Source of the DNA: Sphingobacterium tabacisoli
GTDB taxonomy: Bacteria > Bacteroidota > Bacteroidia > Sphingobacteriales > Sphingobacteriaceae
Direction of reading: 5' to 3'
NCBI RefSeq assembly: GCF_017908035.1
Contig: NZ_JAEQMU010000001.1
Span: forward strand, 682,001 to 746,000
DNA: 64,000 nt
Within the stretch, counting starts at the first letter, position 1, and each line of letters opens with the position of its first letter. Of the stretch, positions 35,373 to 43,958 are shown piece by piece. The position numbers were made by a program, and so were the translations under genes. Under the pieces are notes generated by a model. The model did no database searches. It saw only the letters and a program-made list of their open reading frames with translations, and had not been told where the DNA came from.

Positions 35373-36569
35373 ATGAAGACGATATCACTTACGCAATGGT
35401 TTAGCTGTTTATTATTTGCCGTTGGACAAATATTACTTTGGGGCGGTTCCTATTTTTTATTGTCCGTTCTCTCGGTTTCTATCCGAGCCGAAACGGGTTG
35501 GACCTATCAGTTTATCTATGGTGCATTGTCATTGGCTGTTGTGGTGTCTGGTCTGATTTTGCCAAAAATTGGACGGATTATTCAGCGAGGAGCCACAGGA
35601 GAGGGGTGCTTGCTTTTTGCAGGCTGGATTATGGCAGTGGGTTTGTTATTACTGTCCTATTCCAATCATTATGTCACTTTTCTGTTTGCTTGGTTTATCA
35701 TCGGTATCGGCATGGGAATGGGCTTGTACGATACTTTATTTGCGACCATGGCACAGCGTTATGGCAAGCTAACGGCCAGGGCGATTGTTGTAGTGACACT
35801 ATTGTCTTCCCTGGCGCCATCGATATCCTGGTATGTGTTATCTGAGCTACTGACGGTATTTGATTGGCGGGAGACCTGCCAACTCTACGCGGTACTTTTA
35901 GTCCTTTTCATTACACCTATACATGCGCTGGCATTTCGACTGGCAGGAGATCGGAAGTCTATAGCGCTCCAACCGGAGGCGCGTATTTCTGAAAAGGATC
36001 AAGCGCATAAACCCAAACTGTTTTATATCCTAAGTGCACATTTTATCTTAGGTGCCGCATTAAGCACCTTGGTCGCTGTATTCCTGATAGAAATATTGTC
36101 AAACCAAGGACTAGCTATGGCCTCCGTGATCACCGTTACAGCGTTTTTGGGCCCCAGTCAGTCAGGTGCGCGTCTTTTGGAATTGCTCAGTCCTAAGACA
36201 TCTCCGTTACGCTTATCTATGCTATCATCTTTACTTTTGATGGCAGCAGTGGTATTGCTTTTATCTGGTATTCCATTTGCGGTTCCCGCGGTTATATTAT
36301 TAGGTTTAGGGAACGGACAGCGCTCTATTTTAAGGGGCACCCTACCTTTCGCTATTTTTGGTTCGGAGCAGTATGCCATCTGGATTGGAAAACTTGGGCG
36401 ATGGCCGTTGGTGATTCAGGGATTGACCCCCATTTTAGGAGGATTCGTGATGCAGTACTTTGGTGTATACGCTTTGTTGTATCTAGGCTTACTGTTGGCC
36501 ATGGCAAATGTTATAATGGTACTGCTCTTAAGAAAGAATGTCGTATCCTTAGCAAATGCCATCAATTAG
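35373..36569 (+). CDS. MFS transporter
   Basis: 398 residues with twelve membrane helices in two halves linked by a cytosolic loop (FRLAGDRKSIALQPEARISE, about 190-210). Drug/H+ antiporter type features: IIGIGMGMGLYDTLFATMAQ and LLGLGNGQRSILRGTLPFAI. Probable exporter or importer of a small organic molecule; direction unknown. Divergent LysR regulator 103 bp upstream. Ends with a terminator at 36588. Confidence 0.92.
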   Translation: MKTISLTQWFSCLLFAVGQILLWGGSYFLLSVLSVSIRAETGWTYQFIYGALSLAVVVSGLILPKIGRIIQRGATGEGCLLFAGWIMAVGLLLLSYSNHYVTFLFAWFIIGIGMGMGLYDTLFATMAQRYGKLTARAIVVVTLLSSLAPSISWYVLSELLTVFDWRETCQLYAVLLVLFITPIHALAFRLAGDRKSIALQPEARISEKDQAHKPKLFYILSAHFILGAALSTLVAVFLIEILSNQGLAMASVITVTAFLGPSQSGARLLELLSPKTSPLRLSMLSSLLLMAAVVLLLSGIPFAVPAVILLGLGNGQRSILRGTLPFAIFGSEQYAIWIGKLGRWPLVIQGLTPILGGFVMQYFGVYALLYLGLLLAMANVIMVLLLRKNVVSLANAIN

Positions 36570-36587
36570 CTACTTTCTTTGGCAGGC

Positions 36588-36622
36588 AGTGAGGGGCGTC
36601 TTTAGGTATTCCCTCGCTTTTT
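36588..36622 (+). terminator. rho-independent terminator of the MFS gene
   Basis: AGTGAGGG (36588-36595) pairs with CCCTCGCT (36611-36618, one G-T pair), followed by TTTTT. Confidence 0.65.
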
Positions 36623-36709
36623 ATAAATTAGTTATACCTGTTATAATAATGTTATCCCAATTATAACCTAAGAAATTATTATGGTAATGATTTATTTCTA
36701 TATGCACAT

Positions 36710-37427
36710 TCATTCCTTCTGAGTGAACATTTTCCAAAAGTAAAAACGACTACCTTTGTCACTGTTGACAAGATTTAGAAAAGCATTCTGGCAAGACAGG
36801 TATTTACTATAATTAGGTATTGCTACTGATCTAGGATAGACTACTAGCGTGCCATATACGTCTTGTAAGTCTAAGGACTTGAAAACAATAGTCGTAATTT
36901 TTAATAATTTTAGCAAAAGAATAAGAAATGAAAAAACTAATACTGTACATATCCTGTCCATTAATTGCAACTAGGTTATTCTCCGGATTGTAAATCCATT
37001 CTGTTATATACCAGAATTCATTGTCGCAGTCTTCATCAGATTCTTCGTCAATTCGACATTCACTCACAAATTTATATTCTTCGCTTTTTGTAATGTTATA
37101 GATAGAAAACTCCATGAGATCGTTGCCCGCGATAAAGTACTCACTGCTATTGGAGGGTAGGATATATTGATAAAATAATTTTCCAAAAGCAAATCTAGTG
37201 GTGAATAATTCATTACCGGTTTTATCCAACAGCTTTATCCTTTGACAGCTTATTGATTTACCATAATTATGTGTAATATCATAAGAATGGTTATAGTTTT
37301 CGATAACCACTTTGACATTGTCCGTCAAAGCATGATTCTCTTGTCCCATATAATAGGCCTTTTCAAAAATATAATTGTATTGCTCCAAATATTCTTTGTA
37401 TGCAATACTGTTGGCATAATTTTTCAT
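36710..37427 (-). pseudogene. frameshifted gene for a hypothetical protein
   Basis: ATG 37427 opens a frame encoding a protein-like sequence (MKNYANSIAYKEYLEQYNYI to NNLVAINGQDMYSISF) that stops at 36831 after an unconvincing tail rich in Arg and Trp (CFQVLRLTRRIWHASS). The neighbouring frame stays open from 36970 to a stop at 36710 and continues with convincing coding sequence (VFKSLDLQDVYGTLVVYPRS). A single indel between about 36945 and 36860, a stretch with A and T runs, would join them into a protein of about 238 residues. Cytosolic, acidic, no named family recognised; might be a sequencing error. Confidence 0.6.
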
Positions 37428-37578
37428 TCTACAAGCTTTTTCCGACACTAAATATATTCAACAATGCGTATAAACCCATTCATAAATGTGATTCAGCATC
37501 TTCATCTTTATGCTTTCACAAACTAATTTAATAATTTTAGACAGTTTTAAACACAGGATATTTTATCATAACACGTAC

Positions 37579-38733
37579 ATGTCACAAATACCTTTTTTAC
37601 TAAGCAACGAACAGCGCAAATATTTAGGCATTACGGCTGTTGAGGAATCTTGGGAGCTTGTTTCATTTTCGGATTGCTATTTATACTATGATAAAGATAC
37701 GATTGTAAAGCAGATCACGGTTACAGAGGATTCTTATTATGAACGCGATCTATCGGAAAAAACTGCTGAGGGTAGAACTATACTTTTACCTAAAACTACT
37801 AAGGGTAAACCTAAAAAGTTAAACTATTCCGCTATGGCGTCATTTAAAGGTATAGGGGTGTACTTTAGTTTTAGTTCGACCTATCTCTCGATTTCCAATT
37901 ATACCACTCAAACTACTTTTTTTGAGCAACGTTTCGAAGATGGGGACCTCAATCTTTTAAAGGAATGGTTAGACAATTGGGTAAAAGAGAGCTCAGCGAC
38001 CGATCTACAGGAAATTACCGATTTCAAAAATGCACCACGATTGAATTGTAAGTATAAAGAAGGCGATTTTTTCAGCTTCAGAATTGGCCGTAGAGAATGG
38101 GGATTCGGAAGGATCTTATTAGATGTTTCCAAATTGCTAAAAGAAAAAGGCCGGAGAGAAGCAAAGAACTATGGCTTAACCAATATGATGGGCAAACCTT
38201 TGATTGTAAAGGTGTATCATAAAATAAGCGAAACCCCTGTGGTAGATCTAGAGGAGCTAAGCAAAGAAAAAGCACTACCGTCCCAAGCCATTATGGACAA
38301 TCATTTTTTCTATGGACAGAATCCCATAATCGGGCACCGGTCACTTGATATCGAAGAATTGGACATGCTTATATCGTATGGGCAGAGCATAAATTCTGAG
38401 GATAAAGATTGCGTTTATTTACAATACGGACTTATATTTAAAGAAGCGACCATTGGTCAATATAATAAATATCTATCTATCGGAGGTGAAGGCGATTCGG
38501 AGAATCCCTATACAAACGATAGCATTGGGTTTGGTTTAGAACTGGATTATCTGCAAGCTTGTACCAGAGATCATAGTAATAATCCCTATTGGCTAGATAC
38601 TGAAAATTATGCGAGTAAATACGATTTACGTAATCCCCTGAATAAATTGATAAAAGAAGAAGTTTTTAAGGTGTTTGGTTTAGATCCGGATGTATCCTAC
38701 GCCGAAAATCTAGCACTAGCACAGAAAAACTAA
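37579..38733 (+). CDS. Imm26-family protein
   Basis: 384 residues, cytosolic. The first part (LLSNEQRKYLGITAVEESWE, TAEGRTILLPKTTKGKPKKL) and the middle Imm26 module (EGDFFSFRIGRREWGFGRIL, MGKPLIVKVYH) match the immunity 26 family, thought to neutralise polymorphic toxins. Two in-frame ATGs, 37510 and 37579; the later gives the usual N-terminus. No toxin gene adjacent. Divergent from the frameshifted gene at 36710. Ends before the terminator at 38774. Confidence 0.8.
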   Translation: MSQIPFLLSNEQRKYLGITAVEESWELVSFSDCYLYYDKDTIVKQITVTEDSYYERDLSEKTAEGRTILLPKTTKGKPKKLNYSAMASFKGIGVYFSFSSTYLSISNYTTQTTFFEQRFEDGDLNLLKEWLDNWVKESSATDLQEITDFKNAPRLNCKYKEGDFFSFRIGRREWGFGRILLDVSKLLKEKGRREAKNYGLTNMMGKPLIVKVYHKISETPVVDLEELSKEKALPSQAIMDNHFFYGQNPIIGHRSLDIEELDMLISYGQSINSEDKDCVYLQYGLIFKEATIGQYNKYLSIGGEGDSENPYTNDSIGFGLELDYLQACTRDHSNNPYWLDTENYASKYDLRNPLNKLIKEEVFKVFGLDPDVSYAENLALAQKN

Positions 38734-38773
38734 AAATCTCCTATTCGAAATAAGAGAGGTTGCTAAGATTTTA

Positions 38774-38812
38774 CTATATAGTAGAGAGCGTAATTTGCTC
38801 TCTACTATATAG
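38774..38812. terminator. bidirectional terminator, 16-bp stem
   Basis: Perfect arms CTATATAGTAGAGAGC (38774-38789) and its complement (38797-38812), loop GTAATTT, between the convergent Imm26-like and AraC genes. Confidence 0.85.
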
Positions 38813-38818
38813 GATTGT

Positions 38819-39763
38819 TTACAAGGGTTTTACAGGAATACAGATCTCCACTATAAATTTCTTCTCCGGATGTTGATTACTATCATTATGATAGATTTCA
38901 TAAGGACTCGCTTCCCTCGGTTGATAGCCACTTTCAGAAAGCCAAGCGTACATCGTATTCCAGGCTTTCTCAAAATCCTTTATTGCGATTTCAAAATAAC
39001 CTACAGCATACTTACCTTCCTGTGTCTGTGATTTTCGGATTTCACCTGTTACTTCTACCTCTCTATCCACTACGAGGCAGGCATCGTTGCGCATTTTTTC
39101 CACCTCCGTTATAGAGGGATCATCATGGTAGATTGATACTGCTTTTGTATTTGCATTTAGCAAACCTCTTGGCGCAGCCCATTTAAAGAGTTCTTCGAAG
39201 GCCTGTCCGATCTGATTAAAAGCTCCCGTGCGGCGATAGCAGATCAGCTTTAGTGCTGGCATCTGTCTGATTTCAATTTTAGTGTCCATAAATATTAATT
39301 GTTTTAATTCGACACGACAAAATTGGGCATCTATCTGTTGGTTATTTTTGCCGATCTTGCTCACCGCATTACCATTCTTGCTATATCGTATACCTTCTTT
39401 GCTGAACATTCCTTTTTCTTCTTGTCTGTACTCTTTGGCACTCCTGTTAAAATGCTTTCTGAAGGTTCTACTAAAGGACGATAGATTTTCAAAACCGCAG
39501 TCTAATGCTATATGGGCAATAGATCGTTCTGTTTCGCTATGGAGCAGTCGTCCTACTTTTTCCAGTCGGATCCTCGAGACGTAGGCGTTGGGTGTTTCTC
39601 CCGTCATCAGCGTGAATATCCGGTGAAAGTGAAAAGGGGAAAACGAAGCAATATCAGCCATTTTTGATAGATCAATAGTTTGATCGAGATGCTGGTCGAT
39701 GTATTCCATCACCCGAATAATACGGTTTGCGTATTCCTTTCTGCTTAAGTCTTTTGAGTCCAT
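38819..39763 (-). CDS. AraC-family regulator with GyrI-like effector domain
   Basis: 314 residues. N-terminal AraC helix-turn-helix pair (DLSKMADIASFSPFHFHRIF, IAHIALDCGFENLSSFSRTF) then a GyrI-like/SOUL-type small-molecule-binding domain (IEIRQMPALKLICYRRTGAF to FIVEICIPVKPL), as in Rob and SAV-type multidrug regulators. The effector domain often binds hydrophobic cations. Start ATG 39763: TATCTTTG ends only five bases before it. Divergent from the DMP19-like gene. Confidence 0.93.
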   Translation of the reverse strand: MDSKDLSRKEYANRIIRVMEYIDQHLDQTIDLSKMADIASFSPFHFHRIFTLMTGETPNAYVSRIRLEKVGRLLHSETERSIAHIALDCGFENLSSFSRTFRKHFNRSAKEYRQEEKGMFSKEGIRYSKNGNAVSKIGKNNQQIDAQFCRVELKQLIFMDTKIEIRQMPALKLICYRRTGAFNQIGQAFEELFKWAAPRGLLNANTKAVSIYHDDPSITEVEKMRNDACLVVDREVEVTGEIRKSQTQEGKYAVGYFEIAIKDFEKAWNTMYAWLSESGYQPREASPYEIYHNDSNQHPEKKFIVEICIPVKPL

Positions 39764-39768
39764 TGGAG

Positions 39769-39776
39769 CAAAGATA
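39769..39776 (-). promoter_or_regulatory. TATCTTTG -7 element immediately before the AraC-GyrI gene
   Basis: Exact TAnnTTTG on the minus strand, five bases from ATG 39763, implying a leaderless or nearly leaderless mRNA. A CAA (TTG on minus) occurs 25 nt upstream, beyond the usual spacing. Confidence 0.45.
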
Positions 39777-39821
39777 GTCAACTTGATTTGGCTGTTCTTT
39801 GCAAATCTTGCTCACTTGACG

Positions 39822-39851
39822 TTGCAATAAGAGAGGATAGCTTTATATTTG
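39822..39851 (+). promoter_or_regulatory. complete Bacteroidota promoter for the DMP19-like gene
   Basis: TTG (39822-39824), a 19-nt spacer, TATATTTG (39844-39851): both elements match exactly. The ATG at 39855 follows after three bases, so the mRNA would be leaderless. Confidence 0.7.
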
Positions 39852-39854
39852 TTT

Positions 39855-40313
39855 ATGGAAGATTTAGATAAGGAATGGTTTGATTTCACTATTCGGTTTG
39901 TCGACAAATTAAACGAGAGCAACGAGGATTGGGAAGCCCTTACACAAGAGGAGCAGGAGTTGGCCGCGCTTTGGCGGTTGGAAGCAGATATGTATAATGG
40001 TGGCTTTTTGCAGTTTTTCTGCAATTGGGGACCTGTTTGTTTGGAACATGCTTTACGGACATTAACAAAGTTGGGAGCAGAAGAGTGTTTAGGTATCCTT
40101 CAGCAACAGTACGCTATCATTACGCGGTTAGAGAATAACAAAGACATGAAAGAGCTCTGGGATATTCCCAAATTTCTAACCGAAGATGAATTGCATGAAA
40201 TCAGCGATGTCCTTGACCTAAACTATTGGGATAATCAGGATGATATCATGACCAAGACCTTGCACACCTATGCAGCGCTTTATGAAGAGTCAAAAGCCAA
40301 CGGACAGGCTTAA
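39855..40313 (+). CDS. DMP19/DUF4375-family protein
   Basis: 152 residues, strongly acidic, helical. The DUF4375 block LAALWRLEADMYNGGFLQFFCNWG is diagnostic, with GAEECLGILQQQYA after it. The family includes DMP19, a DNA-mimic protein of Neisseria that blocks a transcription factor; others are uncharacterised and often sit in immunity clusters. The start is fixed by the promoter 3 bp upstream. Stands alone between two minus-strand transcription units. Confidence 0.87.
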   Translation: MEDLDKEWFDFTIRFVDKLNESNEDWEALTQEEQELAALWRLEADMYNGGFLQFFCNWGPVCLEHALRTLTKLGAEECLGILQQQYAIITRLENNKDMKELWDIPKFLTEDELHEISDVLDLNYWDNQDDIMTKTLHTYAALYEESKANGQA

Positions 40314-40412
40314 CTGTTGCATGTTTCAAGTACTCCTAAGAGGTTAAAAATATTGTTTTCAGATAGGCATAATATGCGTCTGGGGTTGCAGTTTATCCTT
40401 GGTTAAATATAA

Positions 40413-40430
40413 CCCTTGCATTCACAAGGG
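40413..40430. repeat. REP-like short palindrome
   Basis: CCCTTG, a 6-nt loop, CAAGGG. The surrounding bases (ATA before, TAT after) and the GCAT at the loop match a related element at 58497-58516. Confidence 0.4.
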
Positions 40431-40443
40431 GTATATTATCAAG

Positions 40444-40851
40444 CTAAGTCGTACTTGTATTTTTATTTTTTCGCAGGAGTCCCGATATCAATACAATGGA
40501 ATAAGCAAACATTAGCCAGGCGCCAAAGGTTTTACTGTACATTTCGGGCATATTGGGAAATACCTTTTCAAAAAACTGTATACACAGGGTATCCATTAGC
40601 ATTCCCGGTAACACCATAATAGCCGCAGATTTTATGCTTTCGAGATTGTCCAACTTGAGTTTACTAAAAAGAAAAGTAGAAATAAAGCCCAGTGCCGGAA
40701 TGAGCAAGATATATAGACCTACGATTACCGATACGTTTTCTACGATAAAAAAATGCTGTCCTGCGACTCTAAATGCTATTGTTGCTAATAGCCATATCAT
40801 AAAGCCTACGATAAAGCTAACAAGCAGATAGTTGTCTTTCCTTCTTTTCAT
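40444..40851 (-). CDS. DUF5367-like four-helix membrane protein
   Basis: 135 residues, four membrane helices (YLLVSFIVGFMIWLLATIAF, VIVGLYILLIPALGFIST, AAIMVLPGMLMDTLCI, AWLMFAYSIVLISGLL). The FRVAGQHFF loop after helix one resembles DUF5367. Function unknown. Start ATG 40851, 36 bp after the DUF2004 gene stop; probably the third gene of that operon. Confidence 0.75.
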   Translation of the reverse strand: MKRRKDNYLLVSFIVGFMIWLLATIAFRVAGQHFFIVENVSVIVGLYILLIPALGFISTFLFSKLKLDNLESIKSAAIMVLPGMLMDTLCIQFFEKVFPNMPEMYSKTFGAWLMFAYSIVLISGLLRKNKNTSTT

Positions 40852-40887
40852 TGTTAATCAATTGTTTTTTTAATAACGTACATTCGA

Positions 40888-41370
40888 CTAGCTCTCCCAG
40901 GCAATATTTTTTTCGCCATCAGTATCGATAGATATCGCTAAAATCTGATCTGATATTTCTTTATTTAGCACATAAACTGCCACAATGGAGTTGTCGTGAA
41001 AAGCAATATTATTTAGTTTTAGCGCACTCAATAATTTTTCAATCTTTTCAGTCTGTGTGTTACTTTCTCCAATAATTTCAGACAATTCATCGGATAACTC
41101 TTCAAGGTGATATTCCGAATATTCCAGAACAGTCGTATCGTCATTATTTACAGATTCCTGTTTAAGGTATTGATGGCTCTCTTTGTCAAATTTATCCAGA
41201 TTACTAAGAATATCCTTAGCATTCTGATAATACCGCTGTTCGACATCCTCTTCTGCAAACCACATTAGAGAAACTTCTCTTTCCTGAAAATCAATGGTCA
41301 TATACCCTTGTTCATCAGTAATGTTTTCAATATCTATTTTATTAAAATAAGGTAGCTCAAATTGCTTCAT
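40888..41370 (-). CDS. DUF2004-family protein
   Basis: 160 residues, acidic and cytosolic. The opening FELPYFNKIDIENI, and a late block ISDQILAISIDTDGEKNIAWES, match DUF2004, a family linked to immunity loci. No catalytic motif. Start ATG 41370. Middle gene of the DUF5713-DUF2004-DUF5367 run (gaps 42 and 36 bp). Confidence 0.82.
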   Translation of the reverse strand: MKQFELPYFNKIDIENITDEQGYMTIDFQEREVSLMWFAEEDVEQRYYQNAKDILSNLDKFDKESHQYLKQESVNNDDTTVLEYSEYHLEELSDELSEIIGESNTQTEKIEKLLSALKLNNIAFHDNSIVAVYVLNKEISDQILAISIDTDGEKNIAWES

Positions 41371-41412
41371 ATTATCTACAATAATTAACTTTTAAAATTA
41401 GCTTTCTATCTA

Positions 41413-41769
41413 TTACCAATCTCTGCCGGAGATTAACTCTTCACCATCCGCCTCTGCAAAGCAATAAGCGGTTGCAATAAAACTAAAATCGGTCCCTATA
41501 CAATCCCGTGCGACGGTTTCAATTTCACTGTCATGCTCATCAAAAACCTCCACCAAGTCATTGAATTTTTCGGTTGCCACATGTGTAAGCTTATACAGCT
41601 CTTCCAGGCTGGCAGGAATATTTTCTTCTATCTGCGTACATAATTCAACTAAAATATCCTTCCCCATGTCTACACAGTTATTTGGGAAATAACCATCTTC
41701 ATACATCTCCTCCAGAAAAGCATAGTTCCTTGTTTTCTCGTTGGTTAGTTTTTCTTGATCATTTTTCAT
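41413..41769 (-). CDS. DUF5713-family protein
   Basis: 118 residues, acidic and helical. Near-diagnostic blocks are YAFLEEMYEDGYFPNNCVDM, LEELYKLTHVATEKFNDL and a C-terminal GEELISGRDW. DUF5713 has no known activity and is often found among small immunity-like genes. Start ATG 41769; first gene of a three-gene operon. Confidence 0.87.
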   Translation of the reverse strand: MKNDQEKLTNEKTRNYAFLEEMYEDGYFPNNCVDMGKDILVELCTQIEENIPASLEELYKLTHVATEKFNDLVEVFDEHDSEIETVARDCIGTDFSFIATAYCFAEADGEELISGRDW

Positions 41770-42009
41770 TCTTTACTCGATTTAATGCGTTTAATCACTA
41801 CTGCACCTCATTGGTTCGATTTTCCCCCATTTCTTTACCCGCTATCCCGTATCCACCATAATGCCTCCTGCCGATTTCAAATGTAATGCCAAGTAAGGAC
41901 ATTGCCAATTTGTTTATCAGTTATTTTTCTCCTACGACAATATAACTATTTTCAGAATTTTTCGTTAATATTGAGAACAATACTTATTAATAGTACCAAT
42001 ATTTCAGCT

Positions 42010-42498
42010 ATGCGTCTTATTACATTATCATTTTTGCTCTTTTGTGCCATCGTCACAAATGCCCAGCAAGCCACCGTTTATAACCCCAATGCCGATGCAG
42101 AAGCTGAAGTAGCAGCCGCTGTTAAACAGGCCAAGAACGAAAACAAGCATGTGTTCCTACAGATCGGTGGCAACTGGTGTAGCTGGTGCCTACTATTTAA
42201 CAAATATGCTCACGAAAATGATACCGTCAAGACAGCCTTCGACAAAAACTATGTAGTCGTCCATGTAAACTATAGCAAAGAACAGAAAAACGTAAAACTA
42301 TTGGCCTCCTTGGGTTATCCTCAACGTTTCGGGTTTCCGGTATTTGTCATCCTCGATGCCAATGGCAACCGGTTGCATACCCAGAACACATCCCATCTGG
42401 AACAGGGACATGGATATGATACCAAGACCGTGTTAGGCTTCTTAGAGAACTGGTCGCCTAGGGCATTGGATCCAGCCAGTTATGCCGAGAAAAAATAG
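42010..42498 (+). CDS. periplasmic thioredoxin-fold protein
   Basis: 162 residues. Signal peptide LITLSFLLFCAIVTNAQ, then a thioredoxin-like domain with redox motif WCSWC (Cys57, Cys60) in LQIGGNWCSWCLLFNKYAHE and the cis-Pro of GFPVFVILD. Thioredoxin_7-type, probable periplasmic disulfide reductase or oxidase. ATG 42010 preferred to 41902, which would lack a signal peptide start. Its stop is 23 bp from the convergent ATPase stop. Confidence 0.9.
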   Translation: MRLITLSFLLFCAIVTNAQQATVYNPNADAEAEVAAAVKQAKNENKHVFLQIGGNWCSWCLLFNKYAHENDTVKTAFDKNYVVVHVNYSKEQKNVKLLASLGYPQRFGFPVFVILDANGNRLHTQNTSHLEQGHGYDTKTVLGFLENWSPRALDPASYAEKK

Positions 42499-42521
42499 AA
42501 TCCGTCAACAGCTTACATTTC

Positions 42522-43790
42522 TTATTTCAATATCCGCTCAAGCCTTTCTCTTTCCTTATCCGATAGGGGGATAGCCTGTGCTATAATAGGCAAAATCTCC
42601 GCTTTGCGTTCAGTCTGCAGTAGTAGGTCCAAGAACCCGAGGTACGTTCTGATCAGATCAGCTTTGATACCGACAAAAGCCCGCGGATCAGCAATATACA
42701 GCTCCTGTATTAGTTGTAGTAGCGTAGCTTTACGGTGCTTGTCCATATCCGAGGTTCCATATCGTGGAAGGAGGTCCTTCTGTACAAGTTCCTTTAACTT
42801 AATATCCACAGCCTGTTCGCGCACATACTTCTTCTGCTTACGTTCCAGCATATCACGTAGCTCCACCAATAGCTTACGGTACACCACCTGCTGTTCCTTT
42901 TCACTGAATAGATTACCTTCAGCAGATAGCATAATATCCGACAGTTCAAAACCATCAAAAAAAGCCGACTCTACATACACCGAGTGATGGAACTCGATCG
43001 CATTGTTATTAAAGCTACTTAGCAGCTTGGCGGCCTCTATCTTATCACTATTCAGGAAATAATAATAGTAACGGTCGCCGATAGGGTACTTCCAACGGAT
43101 ATAGTTGACCTTAAATACAAACGAATTTTCCTCCGGACTATATATCGTAAATGAAGTTTCGTCGGTCTCCTGGATCAGCTGATGATAGGAGATAGGCTTA
43201 CCATTGATCTTGATACTGTAGCCGACATCCTTGTTCAGATGCAGGAACCAGCCAAACTCCTGCGCCATAAAATCCATAAACTCTTCCGACTGTAACGTCA
43301 TCGCATTCAGTCCGAATACCCCTTCCAGGACTACCGTTGTACCCGTATGGTCAGCATGCGATAGTTGTGGTTCCGAGTTCTCGTACTCCTCCTTTGTATT
43401 CTTATCAATTAGCAGCTTATATTCCATTAGCCCGCCACCTGTAGCCACCACCGTGTACCAGGTCGCCCGCGTTGCGAACAGTGAGAACGAAAAACGCCCC
43501 TTTCCCTTTTTACCACGCGTGTACGATGTACGCTTGGGCTGTCCCTTTTTTAACGAATCCAGGAAATTACCAAAAGAATAGTTCAGCGTGTCAGGAGCTA
43601 TACCATCGCCATTATCTGAGATACGGATGCGCTCTATATAGCCCAGTTCGTTGCTACTGAGATCAATGTTCACCGTTGTAGCTCTCGCATCAAATCCATT
43701 CCATACATATTCCGCGATGACCTGTTTGGCATCCTTTGGTAGACCTGCAGACTCTATACTCGTATTCGTTATCTTCGTACTATTCTTCAT
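42522..43790 (-). CDS. GHKL (Hsp90/MORC-like) ATPase, probably C-terminally short
   Basis: 422 residues with a complete Bergerat ATP-binding fold: N-box Glu27 and Asn31 (AEYVWNGFDARA), DNGDG (59-63), the GKKGKGRFSFS lid (93-103) and TGTTVVLEG (149-157). The rest is helical and ends at LSDKERERLERILK. Longer Bacteroidota relatives that I recall continue with another domain of 150-250 residues, so this copy may have lost its C-terminus; no IS or frameshift explains it and the downstream DNA belongs to the thioredoxin gene. Stand-alone GHKL ATPases of this type occur in defence loci. Divergent from the DUF6138-like gene. Confidence 0.85.
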   Translation of the reverse strand: MKNSTKITNTSIESAGLPKDAKQVIAEYVWNGFDARATTVNIDLSSNELGYIERIRISDNGDGIAPDTLNYSFGNFLDSLKKGQPKRTSYTRGKKGKGRFSFSLFATRATWYTVVATGGGLMEYKLLIDKNTKEEYENSEPQLSHADHTGTTVVLEGVFGLNAMTLQSEEFMDFMAQEFGWFLHLNKDVGYSIKINGKPISYHQLIQETDETSFTIYSPEENSFVFKVNYIRWKYPIGDRYYYYFLNSDKIEAAKLLSSFNNNAIEFHHSVYVESAFFDGFELSDIMLSAEGNLFSEKEQQVVYRKLLVELRDMLERKQKKYVREQAVDIKLKELVQKDLLPRYGTSDMDKHRKATLLQLIQELYIADPRAFVGIKADLIRTYLGFLDLLLQTERKAEILPIIAQAIPLSDKERERLERILK

Positions 43791-43958
43791 TATTATACGC
43801 CTTACTTCAGAGCTGAATATAACCTTTTTTCTACAATTTTGAATGATTAACTTTTACAGGTAACATTAAATAAAAAAGCAGATTTTTAAAGATTGATCAG
43901 ATTATCTTATTATTGTAGTCCTATAGAAGCATATTTAGAGACAAGCAGTATCAGAACT

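Noticed and set aside
36831..37427. The 198-residue product of the first frame as a complete protein
   Set aside because: Its last 20 residues are atypical, and the adjacent frame continues the protein-like sequence, so a frameshift is more likely.
41902..42009. Extended N-terminus of the thioredoxin-like protein
   Set aside because: The signal peptide begins at ATG 42010; the upstream part is AT-rich non-coding DNA.
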